From positions 1,612,001 through 1,676,000 of the forward strand of contig NZ_CP062260.1 in the NCBI RefSeq assembly GCF_014863545.1: a stretch of 64,000 nucleotides of DNA, read 5' to 3'. The notes under the pieces were generated by a model. That model ran no database searches. It saw nothing but the letters and a program-made list of their open reading frames with translations, and had not been told where the DNA came from. The stretch is from Paenibacillus sp. JNUCC32. Lineage in GTDB: Bacteria > Bacillota > Bacilli > Paenibacillales > Paenibacillaceae. Every line of letters begins with the position of its first letter. Positions within the stretch are counted from its first letter, which is position 1. Of this stretch, positions 8,572-17,561 are shown piece after piece. The position numbers were made by a program, and so were the translations under genes.

Positions 8572-9582
8572 ATGATAAGAGCGACTATTTATGACGTTGC
8601 GCGCGAAGCCGGCGTCTCCATTGCCACCGTTTCTCATGTCATCAACGGCAAGGGCAAGATCAGCCGCGAACGGCGTGAGGAAATTCTGGATATCATGAAG
8701 CGCCTGAACTATCGGCCGAACGCGATTGCTTCCGCCCTCGCCGGCAAAAGAACCTTTACTCTTGGATTGCTCGTTCCCGATATCTCCAACCCGTTTTTTG
8801 CCGAGATGGCTCGCTCCGTCGAGGATCAAGGACATCAGCTCGGTTACAGCGTGATCATCTGCAGCACGGACAACCAAGAAGAGAAAGTAAAGCGCTACGT
8901 TAATCTGTTGAGGCAGAAGCAAGTGGATGGCGTGATTATCGGGACGGGTATATCCCATGGCGAGCTGCTTAAGCCGCTTCAAGAGCATTCGCTGGCGATA
9001 GCGCTTATTGCCCGGGACAATCCTGCGCTTGATGCCAGCAGCGTCCGGGTACATGACCTGGAGGGAGGACGGCTGGCTGCGGAGCATCTGCTACAATTGG
9101 GTCATCGCAGACTCGCAGTGCTTGCTGAGAATGAACGGGTGACAAGCAGCAGCGAGCGGGTAAGGGGATTTGTTGAAGCTGCCGCTTCACACGGTTTGGA
9201 GCTGTCCCCCGGCTGTATTGCGGCCTGTGACCATAAGATCGAGGATGGTTACCGACGAGCTAAAGCCATGCTGGAGCTAGCGGTAAGACCCACGGCACTG
9301 TTCTGCTGCAACGACCTGCTGGCGGTCGGTGCCCTTCGGGCGGCCCGCGAACTCGGACTGCGCGTACCGGAGGAATGTTCGGTCGTCAGCTTTGACGATA
9401 CGATTCTGGCCAGCGTCACCGATCCGCCGCTGACCGTTATTGCCCAGCCGATCGAGCAGATGGGCCGCATGGCGGTTGATCTTGTCGTAAGGGGGCTGTC
9501 CGGCAAGGGTGATCCTGCCCGTCGAATCGTGCTCCCCCCGGAGCTGATCGTCCGCCAATCGACGACCCTGCCGCCGGCTTAA
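8572..9582 (+). CDS. LacI-family transcriptional regulator, probable iol repressor
   Basis: A 336-residue LacI/GalR-type DNA-binding protein. The N-terminal helix-turn-helix reads IYDVAREAGVSIATVSHVINGKG, with hinge helix YRPNAIASALAGKRT, followed by a periplasmic-binding-protein-like sensor domain (LGLLVPDISNPFFAEMARSVE, RPTALFCCNDLLAVGALRA). It sits 136 nt after iolB in the same direction, and AAGCGCTT dyads of LacI-family type precede iolD, so control of the iol genes is a reasonable inference. Bacillus subtilis uses a DeoR-type IolR instead. The HTH has His where CcpA has Arg (VSHV versus VSRV), which fits non-cre outer bases. The inducer is unknown. Confidence 0.88.
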   Translation: MIRATIYDVAREAGVSIATVSHVINGKGKISRERREEILDIMKRLNYRPNAIASALAGKRTFTLGLLVPDISNPFFAEMARSVEDQGHQLGYSVIICSTDNQEEKVKRYVNLLRQKQVDGVIIGTGISHGELLKPLQEHSLAIALIARDNPALDASSVRVHDLEGGRLAAEHLLQLGHRRLAVLAENERVTSSSERVRGFVEAAASHGLELSPGCIAACDHKIEDGYRRAKAMLELAVRPTALFCCNDLLAVGALRAARELGLRVPEECSVVSFDDTILASVTDPPLTVIAQPIEQMGRMAVDLVVRGLSGKGDPARRIVLPPELIVRQSTTLPPA

Positions 9583-9710
9583 GATGTTTCGATCCTGACG
9601 GTAATCTAAACCTCCTGTCCATTTGCTACAGCAATGGGGGCGTATGATCACGGTTTATTGAGGAGGATCGGCAAATTGGTTCAGATGCAAAATTGATCGG
9701 CTTCAAGAAT

Positions 9711-9762
9711 AGGCCGTCTCCAAGGGGAGTTTCAAGCTCCCTGTGGAGACGGCCTTTGGCTT
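9711..9762. terminator. Intrinsic terminator after the LacI-family gene
   Basis: A long stem formed by AGGCCGTCTCC (9711-9721) and GGAGACGGCCT (9745-9755), with an inner GGGAG/CTCCC helix, followed by TTTGGCTTTT. It ends the iol-regulator unit and lies between convergent genes. Confidence 0.8.
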
Positions 9763-9812
9763 TTCTATTGAATTGCGCAAGTTAACGACTAAGTTGCTTG
9801 AGTTCGCAGTCA

Positions 9813-10793
9813 TTAAACTAAGGTCAGCATTTTTTTACCGAAATTTGCATCTTCCAGCAATGGGCGGCCGATGGCTATCATATCTGCCATCCCATCTGCT
9901 AGAATGAAATTGGCGAACGCCTGGGTGCGTATATTGCCGACCGCGATTACCGGAATGTTTACATATTGTTTGATCACCGCCGCATAAGGTGTTTGGTAGC
10001 CTTCCGGCGTGGCTAAAGGCGCAGCAGGAACGAGACCGCCTGAAGATACATGCACGGCATCCAGTTCGGACTGAAGGTACGTCAAGGCCAGCGCAACCTC
10101 TGCCGGCGTCAGGCCGCCATCGGCAAAGTCGGATGCAGAAACCCGCAATTGCACCGGGTAGGCGTTTCCTACTTCGGTACGGATGCCCGCCAGAACTTCA
10201 TGGATGAAGCGGACTCTGTTTTCAAGGCTCCCACCATATGCGTCCGTTCGCCGATTCGACAGCGGAGAGAGGAATTGGTGGAGGAGATGACCATGGGCGG
10301 CATGAAGCTCGATTCCATCAAAGCCGGCCTGGAGGCTTCGGCGGGCAGCCATCCGGAACTGGTCGATGACCGCGTTAATGTCCGCTTGGGACATCGTTTC
10401 GGGAAGTCCATATTGATCATCGTAGGCAATCGCACTAGGAGCCAGACTTTTTTCGGTGACGGTAGGCCATGCTTTTCTGCCAGCGTGGGTCAATTGGATG
10501 AAGATCGGCGTTCCTTTCGCATGGACCGCATCGACAATTCTGCGTAGGGAATCTGCATGCAGTTCGGTATATATTCCAATATCGTCCGGGAACAACCGGC
10601 CGTTTGCCGACACGACGGTAGATTCGATAATGATCATACTGACATGTTCCGCCCGTTCACTGTAAAATTTCACATGATAATCGGTTGCATGAGAATCCGG
10701 CGTTCCTTGATTTTGCTGCATAGGAGCCATGATCATTCGGTTCTTCAATTGTAAGGTTCCGATTCGTATGGAATCGTGTAGGCTGATCATCAT
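9813..10793 (-). CDS. NADH:flavin oxidoreductase, Old Yellow Enzyme family
   Basis: FMN-dependent ene-reductase of 326 residues, reducing activated C=C bonds or related electrophiles with NAD(P)H. Seen: the N-terminal LKNRMIMAPM strand, the LTHAGRKA flavin segment, the substrate-binding HAAHGHLLHQFLSPLSNRR stretch with paired His residues, YGGSLENR, and a C-terminal DMIAIGRPLL phosphate-binding segment. AGGAGG lies 8 nt before the ATG. It is transcribed away from the Lrp-type regulator at 10963, which probably controls it. NamA/YqjM-like detoxification is the likely role; the physiological substrate cannot be read from sequence. Confidence 0.9.
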   Translation of the reverse strand: MMISLHDSIRIGTLQLKNRMIMAPMQQNQGTPDSHATDYHVKFYSERAEHVSMIIIESTVVSANGRLFPDDIGIYTELHADSLRRIVDAVHAKGTPIFIQLTHAGRKAWPTVTEKSLAPSAIAYDDQYGLPETMSQADINAVIDQFRMAARRSLQAGFDGIELHAAHGHLLHQFLSPLSNRRTDAYGGSLENRVRFIHEVLAGIRTEVGNAYPVQLRVSASDFADGGLTPAEVALALTYLQSELDAVHVSSGGLVPAAPLATPEGYQTPYAAVIKQYVNIPVIAVGNIRTQAFANFILADGMADMIAIGRPLLEDANFGKKMLTLV

Positions 10794-10962
10794 TGTATTT
10801 ACCTCCTAGAATGTGGCTTGTTAACCTAGTTCCATTGTATAAATCAGAGCCGGATAGTTACAGATGATAATCAAGGAATTCCTACCGTAATACTTTGAAA
10901 TCATAGCTGTTTCGTACATTCGACTTGGAAATTGTAGTTGGGAAGGCAGGGAGTGTGTAATC

Positions 10963-11379
10963 ATGGATCAAATTGATCTTCAAATCTTGGAGCTGTTAAA
11001 GCATAATGCAAGAATCTCCTTCTCCGAATTGGGGAGAAAGGTCAACATGACGCAGCCTGCGGTATCCGAGCGTGTGAAGCGTTTGGAGGAGAAAGGCGTA
11101 ATTACAGAGTATCGTACGGTTCTTTCAGCTGAAAAAATGGGGAAGGGCGTAACGGCCTTCATCCTGATCCAGGCCAGTCATTGCGGCCGTCTGACGACAT
11201 TCGCCAAACAATCGCAGGAGGTCGTCGAGATATACCAAGTCAGCGGTCAATACAATTTTCTGATGAAAATCGAAACAGGTTCGATGAAGTCTCTCGAAAC
11301 CTTTATCTATCAGTGCAGCGAGTATGGGCATACAACGACGATGACGGTCCTATCCATGCCTTTAGACCAACAAGAATAA
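10963..11379 (+). CDS. Lrp/AsnC-family transcriptional regulator
   Basis: A 138-residue Lrp-type regulator with an N-terminal winged HTH (DLQILELLKHNARISFSELG, MTQPAVSERVKRLEEKGVI) and a C-terminal RAM/effector-binding fold (VVEIYQVSGQYNFLMKIE). It is divergent from the Old Yellow Enzyme gene, with 169 bp between start codons, the usual arrangement for a local regulator and target. Members usually sense amino acids. The adjacent target being a flavin oxidoreductase is somewhat unusual, and the effector is unknown. Confidence 0.88.
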   Translation: MDQIDLQILELLKHNARISFSELGRKVNMTQPAVSERVKRLEEKGVITEYRTVLSAEKMGKGVTAFILIQASHCGRLTTFAKQSQEVVEIYQVSGQYNFLMKIETGSMKSLETFIYQCSEYGHTTTMTVLSMPLDQQE

Positions 11380-11486
11380 GAATCCGGTTGTAAGAAAAGC
11401 GGGTTCATGATCGATTAACCGCTGAGGAACCTGTGAAGGAAAGGAGAAAGCGTATTTTAAATGGTGTTCTATGGCAGATCGACGTT

Positions 11487-11537
11487 GAAAAACCATGAAT
11501 CCTTTCACTTGCTTAAGAAAGGGCTCATGGTTTTTCT
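11487..11537. terminator. Bidirectional terminator between lrp-type and tetR-type genes
   Basis: AAAAACCATGA pairs with TCATGGTTTTT (11488-11498 with 11525-11535), with inner CCTTTC/GAAAGG pairing. A-tract and T-tract flanks let it serve both convergent genes. Confidence 0.8.
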
Positions 11538-11567
11538 ACTTACTTATCAAGGTTATCAACGCCGATT

Positions 11568-12176
11568 TCATGTAGGGTCCGTCCGCTTGATCTGCGTCCT
11601 AACGCTTCGCGGCCTCCAGTTGATCATAAGAATCAGCTGATCCCTCATATAAGGGACGGAATAGTGGAAATTGTTCTCGATCCAGTGGAATACCAGGCCG
11701 ATTAAGGCGTTCATATTATAAATGATGAGAAGTTCATGATTGAGCTCTTCGCCCGGATAGTCCAAATCCTCCAAGGCGATTTGCTTAAGGGCGGAGAACA
11801 TTTTATCCCGGACCAGCGGCAGCACATCGCTTTTGAACAGGGACGTGTACACGCCGGCATTTTGATGGATATGGTCGAATATTTTGACCGCGTTGGCGGG
11901 CAGCTCATCGATATGAAAAACGTCGACATCCCCGTATGGAGCTCTAAATGAAGCGATTAGCTCCTCCATGAGCGGAGTCAGGATATCATCCAGCAGAGCC
12001 TCTTTGTTGTCATAGTGGGTATAGAAGGTACCTCGATTATAGTTGGCCGATTCGACGATTTCCGTGATGGAAATGCTGGAGAAGCTTTTTTGCGAGAGCA
12101 GCGACAGCAGCGACTGCTTTAAAGCCTCTTTGCTGCGGACGATGCGCCGGTCGCTCCTTTTTCTGTTCGTTTGCAT
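11568..12176 (-). CDS. TetR/AcrR-family regulator
   Basis: A TetR-type repressor of 202 residues. The N-terminal HTH is seen as SKEALKQSLLSLLSQKSFSSISITEIVESA and NRGTFYTHYDNKEALL. The C-terminal half (VFHWIENNFHYSVPYMRDQL) resembles the TetR_C type common in Bacillales. The annotated start is ATG at 12176, 9 nt after AAAGGA; an in-frame TTG two codons earlier is too close to that site. Divergent from the SDR gene at 12399, the likely target. Ligand unknown. Confidence 0.88.
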   Translation of the reverse strand: MQTNRKRSDRRIVRSKEALKQSLLSLLSQKSFSSISITEIVESANYNRGTFYTHYDNKEALLDDILTPLMEELIASFRAPYGDVDVFHIDELPANAVKIFDHIHQNAGVYTSLFKSDVLPLVRDKMFSALKQIALEDLDYPGEELNHELLIIYNMNALIGLVFHWIENNFHYSVPYMRDQLILMINWRPRSVRTQIKRTDPT

Positions 12177-12398
12177 AGGCAAGAGTCCTTTCGGTGAAAA
12201 TATAACGTATTTAATTATTTCAAATATAAACAGATCCCCGTATTTTGTTCGTTAACGCACACTTTTGCGTTTTTTAATGATTGTGACCTATATCATACTT
12301 TGATTATACTAGATTTGACATATGTCTGGTATTGAACAGCTGTTGATATATTGTGCCTGATATTAAAATTTGATCAACGAATAATGGGGGTATGAAGC

Positions 12399-13157
12399 AT
12401 GAGATTATCTGGTAAAGTTGCGATTGTAACCGGGGCTGCTTCCGGAATGGGAAAAGCGACGGCAGAATTGTTTGCTGCAGAAGGCGCAAAAGTCGTGGTG
12501 TCCGACCTTCGGCTTGAGGCGGCGCAAGCCGTAGTGGACGGAATCGCAGCGAATGGCGGCACGGCCTTGGCTGTGGCCGCGAATGTTGCCAAGGAAGAAG
12601 AAGTGCAGCAGTTGGTGGACGCCACCGTTAAAGAATACGGAACACTTGATATCTTGATCAACAATGCCGGCATCATGGACAATTTCGTGCCGGCAGCGGA
12701 CGTGACGGATGAGCTGTGGGACCGCGTATTCGCCATCAACGCAACGGGGCCGATGAGAACCATTCGTAAAGCATTGCCGATCTTCTTGGAGAAGAAAAGC
12801 GGAGTCATTGTGAACATTGCTTCTGCCGGAGGCCTGATGGGGTCCAGGGCAGGCGCTTCGTATACGGCGGCCAAACATGCCGTGGTCGGCTTGACCAAAA
12901 ATGTCGGCTTCCAGTATGCGACGCAGGGCATCCGCTGTAATGCGGTTGCTCCGGGCGGCGTCAGCACCAATATCGGCACCACCATCAACGCGCCGAATTC
13001 GTTCGGCATGGAACGAGCCATGGCCGGCATGAACCTGAACCCGCGGGCGGGCGAACCGGAAGAGATCGCGAAGGTGGTATTGTTCCTCGCTTCGGACGAA
13101 GCCAGCTTTGTCAACGGCACCGTCGTCACAGCCGATGCGGGCTGGACTGCTTATTAA
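12399..13157 (+). CDS. Short-chain dehydrogenase/reductase
   Basis: Classical SDR oxidoreductase of 252 residues, Rossmann fold, NAD(P)-dependent. Cofactor motif TGAASGMGKA near residue 11, structural NNAG motif (LINNAGIMDNF), catalytic Ser (IVNIASAGG) and YxxxK (YTAAKHAVVG). The C-terminal VNGTVVTADAGW segment is typical of FabG-like members. Aspartate in VSDLRLEA after strand 2 suggests preference for NAD. Divergent from a TetR regulator, so probably inducible. The substrate is not predictable; it is too generic to be called FabG. Confidence 0.9.
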   Translation: MRLSGKVAIVTGAASGMGKATAELFAAEGAKVVVSDLRLEAAQAVVDGIAANGGTALAVAANVAKEEEVQQLVDATVKEYGTLDILINNAGIMDNFVPAADVTDELWDRVFAINATGPMRTIRKALPIFLEKKSGVIVNIASAGGLMGSRAGASYTAAKHAVVGLTKNVGFQYATQGIRCNAVAPGGVSTNIGTTINAPNSFGMERAMAGMNLNPRAGEPEEIAKVVLFLASDEASFVNGTVVTADAGWTAY

Positions 13158-13177
13158 TACGAAACGGCTGGTTAAAT

Positions 13178-13214
13178 AGGCTTCCTAAAGGACACTCTTT
13201 AGGGGGCCTTTTTA
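13178..13214 (+). terminator. Intrinsic terminator after the SDR gene
   Basis: AGGCTTCCTAAAG (13178-13190) pairs with CTTTAGGGGGCCT (13197-13209), loop GACACT, then TTTTT. Confidence 0.8.
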
Positions 13215-13347
13215 TGATCAAGGCAAAAGGCTGAAACTTTACCGCGTCATTAATAAACCATCGTTATTCTACACAACCTAAACCCGTCTATTGAAAGGCA
13301 GTGAATGTTACATAGATGAATCCCCTCAGAAAAGGAGCGAATGCAGG

Positions 13348-15351
13348 GTGGAAATATTTTTAATGGTCCTTATTTTTCTGGTTTTGATCGGGATCTCCAA
13401 TATGATCCATCGATTTCTGCCGTTCATTCCGGTCCCGCTGATCCAGATCGCCCTCGGAATCGGGGTGGCCTATGTCCAAGGTTTTCATCATGTGCCGCTG
13501 AATCCCGAATTGTTCATGGTTCTGTTCATCGCGCCGCTCTTGTTCAATGATGGAAAGCTGACCCCGCGCGACGAGTTATGGAAGCTGAGATCGTACATCC
13601 TGCTGCTGGCGCTGGGTCTCGTATTTGCTACGGTCTTCATCGCGGGGCCTTTCATTCACTGGCTCATTCCGGCAATCCCGTTATCGGCGGCCTTCGCCCT
13701 GGCAGCGATACTGTCGCCTACGGACGCGGTAGCGGTAGGCTCCTTGTCGGGTAGAGTGAAGCTGCCGGGTAAAATCATGCATTTGCTTGAAGGCGAAGCT
13801 CTGATGAATGATGCATCCGGTCTGGTTGCATTCAACTTTGCAATTGCAGCAACGGTGACGGGTTATTTCTCCCTGACGAAGGCTATCGGCAGTTTTTTGG
13901 TTATCGCGGTCGGAGGAATCATCATCGGTGCATTGCTGGGATTTCTTGTGATCTGGTTCAGAATGCTGCTGCGCCGGCTCGGTATGGAGGATGTCACGCT
14001 TCATATGTTGATCATCATCCTGACGCCGTTTATCATTTACCTCATAGCCGAGGAGTTTCATGTATCCGGGATTCTGGCCGTCGTTGCGGCGGGCGTCACC
14101 CACGCAGTGGAGAGGGATCGCATGCGCTCGGCGTCCATCAAGCTCAGAGTGGTATCGGACAGCACCTGGTCCGTCATTCTTTTTACGCTAAACGGATTAG
14201 TGTTCATTCTGCTAGGGCATGAAATTCCGGGCGTCGTGAATCAAATATGGAGTGACCCTGCCTATAATAACGGACAAGTCGTCGGTTACATATTTTTGAT
14301 AACGGCTGTGCTGATATTGCTGCGATTCGCATGGGTATGGGTATCAACGAACCGTCAGTTCAAATCTTCCCTGCTGACGGCCCTCTCGGGCGTTAGGGGA
14401 GCATTGACGCTGGCCGCGGCCTTCTCCATTCCGCTGACCCTTGCGGACAACCGTCCTTTTCCGGAGAGAAGCTTGATGCTGTTTATCTGTGCGGGCGTCA
14501 TTCTCTTAACCCTGGTGATCGCGAGTGTCCTGCTCCCGCTGTTGACCCGGGAAAAAAATGCCGATACGGCGACGATGATCGATCCTGGAAAAGAAGCACG
14601 GATTCAAATGCTCCAGGCGGGTCTTCGCACCGTACGGGAAGAAATGACCGACGAGAACAAGGAAGAGGCAGTCCAGCTCATCTATGCGTATACCAAGCGG
14701 CTTCAGCAATCTCATATCACGGATAAGAGCGACATGAAGGAGTTCTGGGAAGCCACGATCGCAGTTAGAAAAATCGGCCTGGCGGCGGAGCGAAGCGTTG
14801 CCGAAGCATGGCTTAAGGAACATAAAGCCTCAACGCGAGCAGCCGAGCTGTTCCTATCCTCGCTTGACAGAGTCGAAATGCTGCTTGCCAGCCGATACAA
14901 AATCAAGCTGTTAATGAGAACATTATGGCAGAATTTGAAGCGCTTGCTGACAAACAACGAGCCCAAAGAAGTGCCGATGTCTCCGGATCATCCGGATTGG
15001 GACCAGTATAAGGCGTTGAAGCTCGAGGCCATTCGTGCGGCGATCGTCGAGATTCAAGCGGTGAAGCCGGCGGAGAAGAAGGAAATCTTGCAAGCTGTAA
15101 TCGCGGATTATCGTGCAATGGAGCATTTTCTCCAGAACGATCGCGTTTGGAGCCGAAGAAAACAGAAGCTGAGCAGTGAACGCATGGAACTGGAACTTAA
15201 AGCGATTCAATCCGAGCGTAACGAGATTCAGAGCATGTTCGAGCAAGGCGATATAGACCGGACGCAGGCAAGCCAGCTTAGAATGGACGTGAATTACCGG
15301 GAGGCGAATTTGTTTGAGTCGCAAGCGCTGGTCGAGGACGAGGGCCATTAA
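13348..15351 (+). CDS. Na+/H+ antiporter, CPA1 (NhaP/NHE-like) family
   Basis: Integral membrane cation/proton antiporter of 667 residues. The N-terminal ~410 residues hold about 12 hydrophobic segments with the CPA1 transport motifs LSPTDAVAVGSL and EGEALMNDASGLVAF (the ND pair is the ion site). The C-terminal ~250 residues are hydrophilic and largely helical, probably a cytoplasmic regulatory domain as in Bacillus YjcE/NhaG-like proteins. GTG at 13348 is chosen because AAAGGAG (13331-13337) is 10 nt upstream and the protein then begins directly with the first membrane segment. Likely role: pH and Na+ homeostasis. Monocistronic. Confidence 0.9.
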   Translation: MEIFLMVLIFLVLIGISNMIHRFLPFIPVPLIQIALGIGVAYVQGFHHVPLNPELFMVLFIAPLLFNDGKLTPRDELWKLRSYILLLALGLVFATVFIAGPFIHWLIPAIPLSAAFALAAILSPTDAVAVGSLSGRVKLPGKIMHLLEGEALMNDASGLVAFNFAIAATVTGYFSLTKAIGSFLVIAVGGIIIGALLGFLVIWFRMLLRRLGMEDVTLHMLIIILTPFIIYLIAEEFHVSGILAVVAAGVTHAVERDRMRSASIKLRVVSDSTWSVILFTLNGLVFILLGHEIPGVVNQIWSDPAYNNGQVVGYIFLITAVLILLRFAWVWVSTNRQFKSSLLTALSGVRGALTLAAAFSIPLTLADNRPFPERSLMLFICAGVILLTLVIASVLLPLLTREKNADTATMIDPGKEARIQMLQAGLRTVREEMTDENKEEAVQLIYAYTKRLQQSHITDKSDMKEFWEATIAVRKIGLAAERSVAEAWLKEHKASTRAAELFLSSLDRVEMLLASRYKIKLLMRTLWQNLKRLLTNNEPKEVPMSPDHPDWDQYKALKLEAIRAAIVEIQAVKPAEKKEILQAVIADYRAMEHFLQNDRVWSRRKQKLSSERMELELKAIQSERNEIQSMFEQGDIDRTQASQLRMDVNYREANLFESQALVEDEGH

Positions 15352-15480
15352 GCAGCGGCCCTTATGTTCTTGAAGGAGTGTCAGGATTACGTTACAATAA
15401 TGAAAAGCTGGATGGGAACATCTGCTTCTGCCGGTGAGTACCCATTCAAGGGCTTTTTATTCTAAAAAGGGGGTAGGAAC

Positions 15481-15930
15481 ATGAGCATAAATAAAGAAGC
15501 GGCCTCCAAAAAATCGACAATGGCCTGCCCGTCCACCTATAAAACCTTCAGTATTGCCGTGCAAGCGCTTGTGACCCTTGAGCGTCACTCCGGCAAGTGT
15601 TCTAGCGGCGATATCGCATCGTATCTCCACTCGGAGTCGACGTTGATTCGGCGCGTGCTGAAAACTCTTGCCCAAGCGGATCTGATTGAATCGCGTGAAG
15701 GAAGGGACGGGGGATACCGTCTGAGGAAGAATGCCCACGATATTTCGCTGGCTGAAGTATACTCGATTCTTCAGGTTCACAGCTCGATTAGCGACAGCAT
15801 GCTGGACGCGGCAGCAGGGCATTGTTTTGCCGAGGAAATCAAGGAGTCCTTTGCCGGCATCTTGTCCGAGATTGAGGAGAGCACCTTGAAAATACTGGAG
15901 TCGCGCACGATCGCGGACATCGCTCAATGA
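15481..15930 (+). CDS. Rrf2-family transcriptional regulator
   Basis: A 149-residue Rrf2-type regulator: winged HTH (FSIAVQALVTLERH, SSGDIASYLHSESTLIRRVLKTLAQADLI) followed by the family wing EGRDGGYRLRK. It has cysteines near positions 16, 40 and 120 but lacks the clustered three-cysteine Fe-S signature of NsrR/IscR, so a thiol-redox or other signal is more likely. It lies 122 nt upstream of a nitroreductase in the same direction, with inverted repeats between them that could be its operator. Confidence 0.88.
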   Translation: MSINKEAASKKSTMACPSTYKTFSIAVQALVTLERHSGKCSSGDIASYLHSESTLIRRVLKTLAQADLIESREGRDGGYRLRKNAHDISLAEVYSILQVHSSISDSMLDAAAGHCFAEEIKESFAGILSEIEESTLKILESRTIADIAQ

Positions 15931-15946
15931 ACCCTTCTAAATTGGG

Positions 15947-16030
15947 TTGACAAAGAATTTAGGTGTGCTTTATACTGTGCATTAAACAACACAGTTAAGT
16001 CGCGATATAAACTGTGCAGAATATTGCACA
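15947..16030 (+). promoter_or_regulatory. Promoter and dyad operators of the nitroreductase gene
   Basis: A -35 TTGACA (15947-15952) and -10 TATACT (15971-15976) are 18 nt apart. Overlapping and downstream are ACTGTG/CACAGT (15974-15995) and a perfect TGTGCA-N6-TGCACA dyad (16013-16030). The repeated ACTGTG half-site downstream of the Rrf2 gene suggests repression by that protein. Confidence 0.65.
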
Positions 16031-16052
16031 ATATAAATTTGGAGGGATAACC

Positions 16053-16694
16053 ATGTCTGCAACAACGACAACAAAACCCGATTTTCAAACGGTGATTCAG
16101 GAACGCCACTCGGTTCGTCAATACGACCCATCGGTGAAGATTCCAAGAGAAGAGATGGAAGCGATCTTGAAGGATGCTACACTGGCGCCTTCTTCAAGCA
16201 ACCTGCAGCCATGGCGTTTTCTTGTGATCGATGATGCGGACCTCTTGAAGAAGCTGCATCCGATTGCCAACAATCAGGAGCATGTTCTTCAAGCATCGGC
16301 CGTCATCGCTGTATTGGGCGATCTGAAATGGTATGAGAAGGGCGAGAAAATTTATTCCATGTCTGAAGAAGCCGGTTATATGACCGAAGAGGTGAAGCAG
16401 CGCTTCATTCATACGGCCGAAAATATGTATGCGAACCTGGCTCCGTCCATTAAGGAAAGCATCGTGGACGTGGATGCCGGACTGATCTCCATGCAGCTGA
16501 TGCTGAGCGCTCGCGCCAGAGGATACGATACCGTTCCGATGGGCGGATATAACAAGGATCGGTTTGTGGAGGAGTTCCATATTCCTTCCCATTACCGCAG
16601 CGTGATGCTGATCGCCATCGGGAAAGCAGCCGCTCCAGGCCGTCCGACGGTAAGATTGCCGCTGGAAGACGTTGCGTTCTGGAATGAAATCTAA
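16053..16694 (+). CDS. Nitroreductase-family protein
   Basis: FMN-dependent NAD(P)H oxidoreductase of 213 residues. Typical features: ERHSVRQYDP near the N-terminus (FMN phosphate), LAPSSSNLQPWRFLVI, and the C-terminal GYDTVPMGGYN and LIAIGKAAAPGRPTVR segments. ATG at 16053 follows GGAGGG by 6 nt; the open frame back to 16014 runs through the dyad region and is not expected to be translated. Likely involved in reduction of quinones or nitro compounds under stress, controlled by the adjacent Rrf2 protein. The true substrate is unknown. Confidence 0.9.
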   Translation: MSATTTTKPDFQTVIQERHSVRQYDPSVKIPREEMEAILKDATLAPSSSNLQPWRFLVIDDADLLKKLHPIANNQEHVLQASAVIAVLGDLKWYEKGEKIYSMSEEAGYMTEEVKQRFIHTAENMYANLAPSIKESIVDVDAGLISMQLMLSARARGYDTVPMGGYNKDRFVEEFHIPSHYRSVMLIAIGKAAAPGRPTVRLPLEDVAFWNEI

Positions 16695-16703
16695 ACAGGC
16701 ATC

Positions 16704-16742
16704 AAAAAGAACGGAGGTCATTAACAGACCTCCGTTCTTTTT
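16704..16742. terminator. Bidirectional terminator between nitroreductase and tetR genes
   Basis: A perfect 16-bp stem, AAAAAGAACGGAGGTC with GACCTCCGTTCTTTTT, loop ATTAACA. Symmetric A and T tracts allow use from both convergent genes. Confidence 0.88.
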
Positions 16743-16797
16743 GGTTGTAGTCGTTGAAACTCTTCTAGTCTAGAAATTTGCCCGATTATGCTTGGAA

Positions 16798-17436
16798 TTA
16801 CACATCGAGATTCTCGTTGGAAGGCCTTACAGCCCCATGCAGGAATAAATCAACGATGTCAACAGCCATATCACGGGAGCTGGCATAACCGCTTCGGGTG
16901 TCTTCACGATTGCCCAGCATCAGCATGGCCGAGAAAGCCTGTGCCATTAGCAAGGCGTTGCCTTCCCGAAGCTCGCCCGATTGCATGGCTTGATGAATCT
17001 GTTCGGCAAGGACTTCATGAATCCGCTGTTCCGCCTCACGGATAGCGGCCATTTGCTCCTTAGACAAGAAAGGCTCCGCTTCCCGCATCATGGTCTCCAT
17101 TTCGGCATGAGGCTTGGCAATCTTCGCTTCGGCTACCCGGATCAATCCAGCCTCTAGGGTATCGGCTTCCTGCAAAAAGCGATGTGTAGAAGCATAAGCT
17201 TTATCTAGAATCGTGGTTACCGCTATTTTAAACAGCTCGGGTTTACTTGTGAAATGATAATAGATGGAAGCCTTGGTCACTTGGCAAGCCTTCGCGATCT
17301 GCTGCAACGATACGGACTCGTAGCCATTCTCCATGAACAATTTGGAGGCGGTCCAGAGGATCGTTTCCTGGATGGGAATCTGATCGGCAGCTGCTTTGGG
17401 ACGTCCGGGATTTCGGGGGTTACGTATTTTTGTCAT
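16798..17436 (-). CDS. TetR/AcrR-family regulator of the MMPL exporter
   Basis: A 212-residue TetR repressor: HTH in ILWTASKLFMENGYESVSLQ and CQVTKASIYYHFTSKPELF, with a C-terminal ligand domain. AGGAGG precedes the ATG. The gene is divergent from the MMPL-family exporter at 17606, and an ACCGACCGGT dyad lies between them. By analogy with TetR/efflux pairs it probably represses the exporter and itself until a toxic or hydrophobic ligand binds. The ligand cannot be predicted. Confidence 0.88.
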   Translation of the reverse strand: MTKIRNPRNPGRPKAAADQIPIQETILWTASKLFMENGYESVSLQQIAKACQVTKASIYYHFTSKPELFKIAVTTILDKAYASTHRFLQEADTLEAGLIRVAEAKIAKPHAEMETMMREAEPFLSKEQMAAIREAEQRIHEVLAEQIHQAMQSGELREGNALLMAQAFSAMLMLGNREDTRSGYASSRDMAVDIVDLFLHGAVRPSNENLDV

Positions 17437-17495
17437 GATGACCTCCTGTGTATAGTGTAAGACATGAGGGGCGCATTTTCAAAATAAATATTGAA

Positions 17496-17515
17496 TATTA
17501 ACCGACCGGTATATA
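17496..17515. promoter_or_regulatory. Candidate TetR operator between tetR and mmpL
   Basis: The dyad ACCGACCGGT (17501-17510) lies within an otherwise AT-rich divergent promoter region. Arms ACCG/CGGT around a 2-bp centre are short but stand out from the flanking sequence. Confidence 0.4.
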
Positions 17516-17561
17516 TAATTAATTTGCAATGTTGCATCGAAAGGTTTACGAAGGAAGAACC

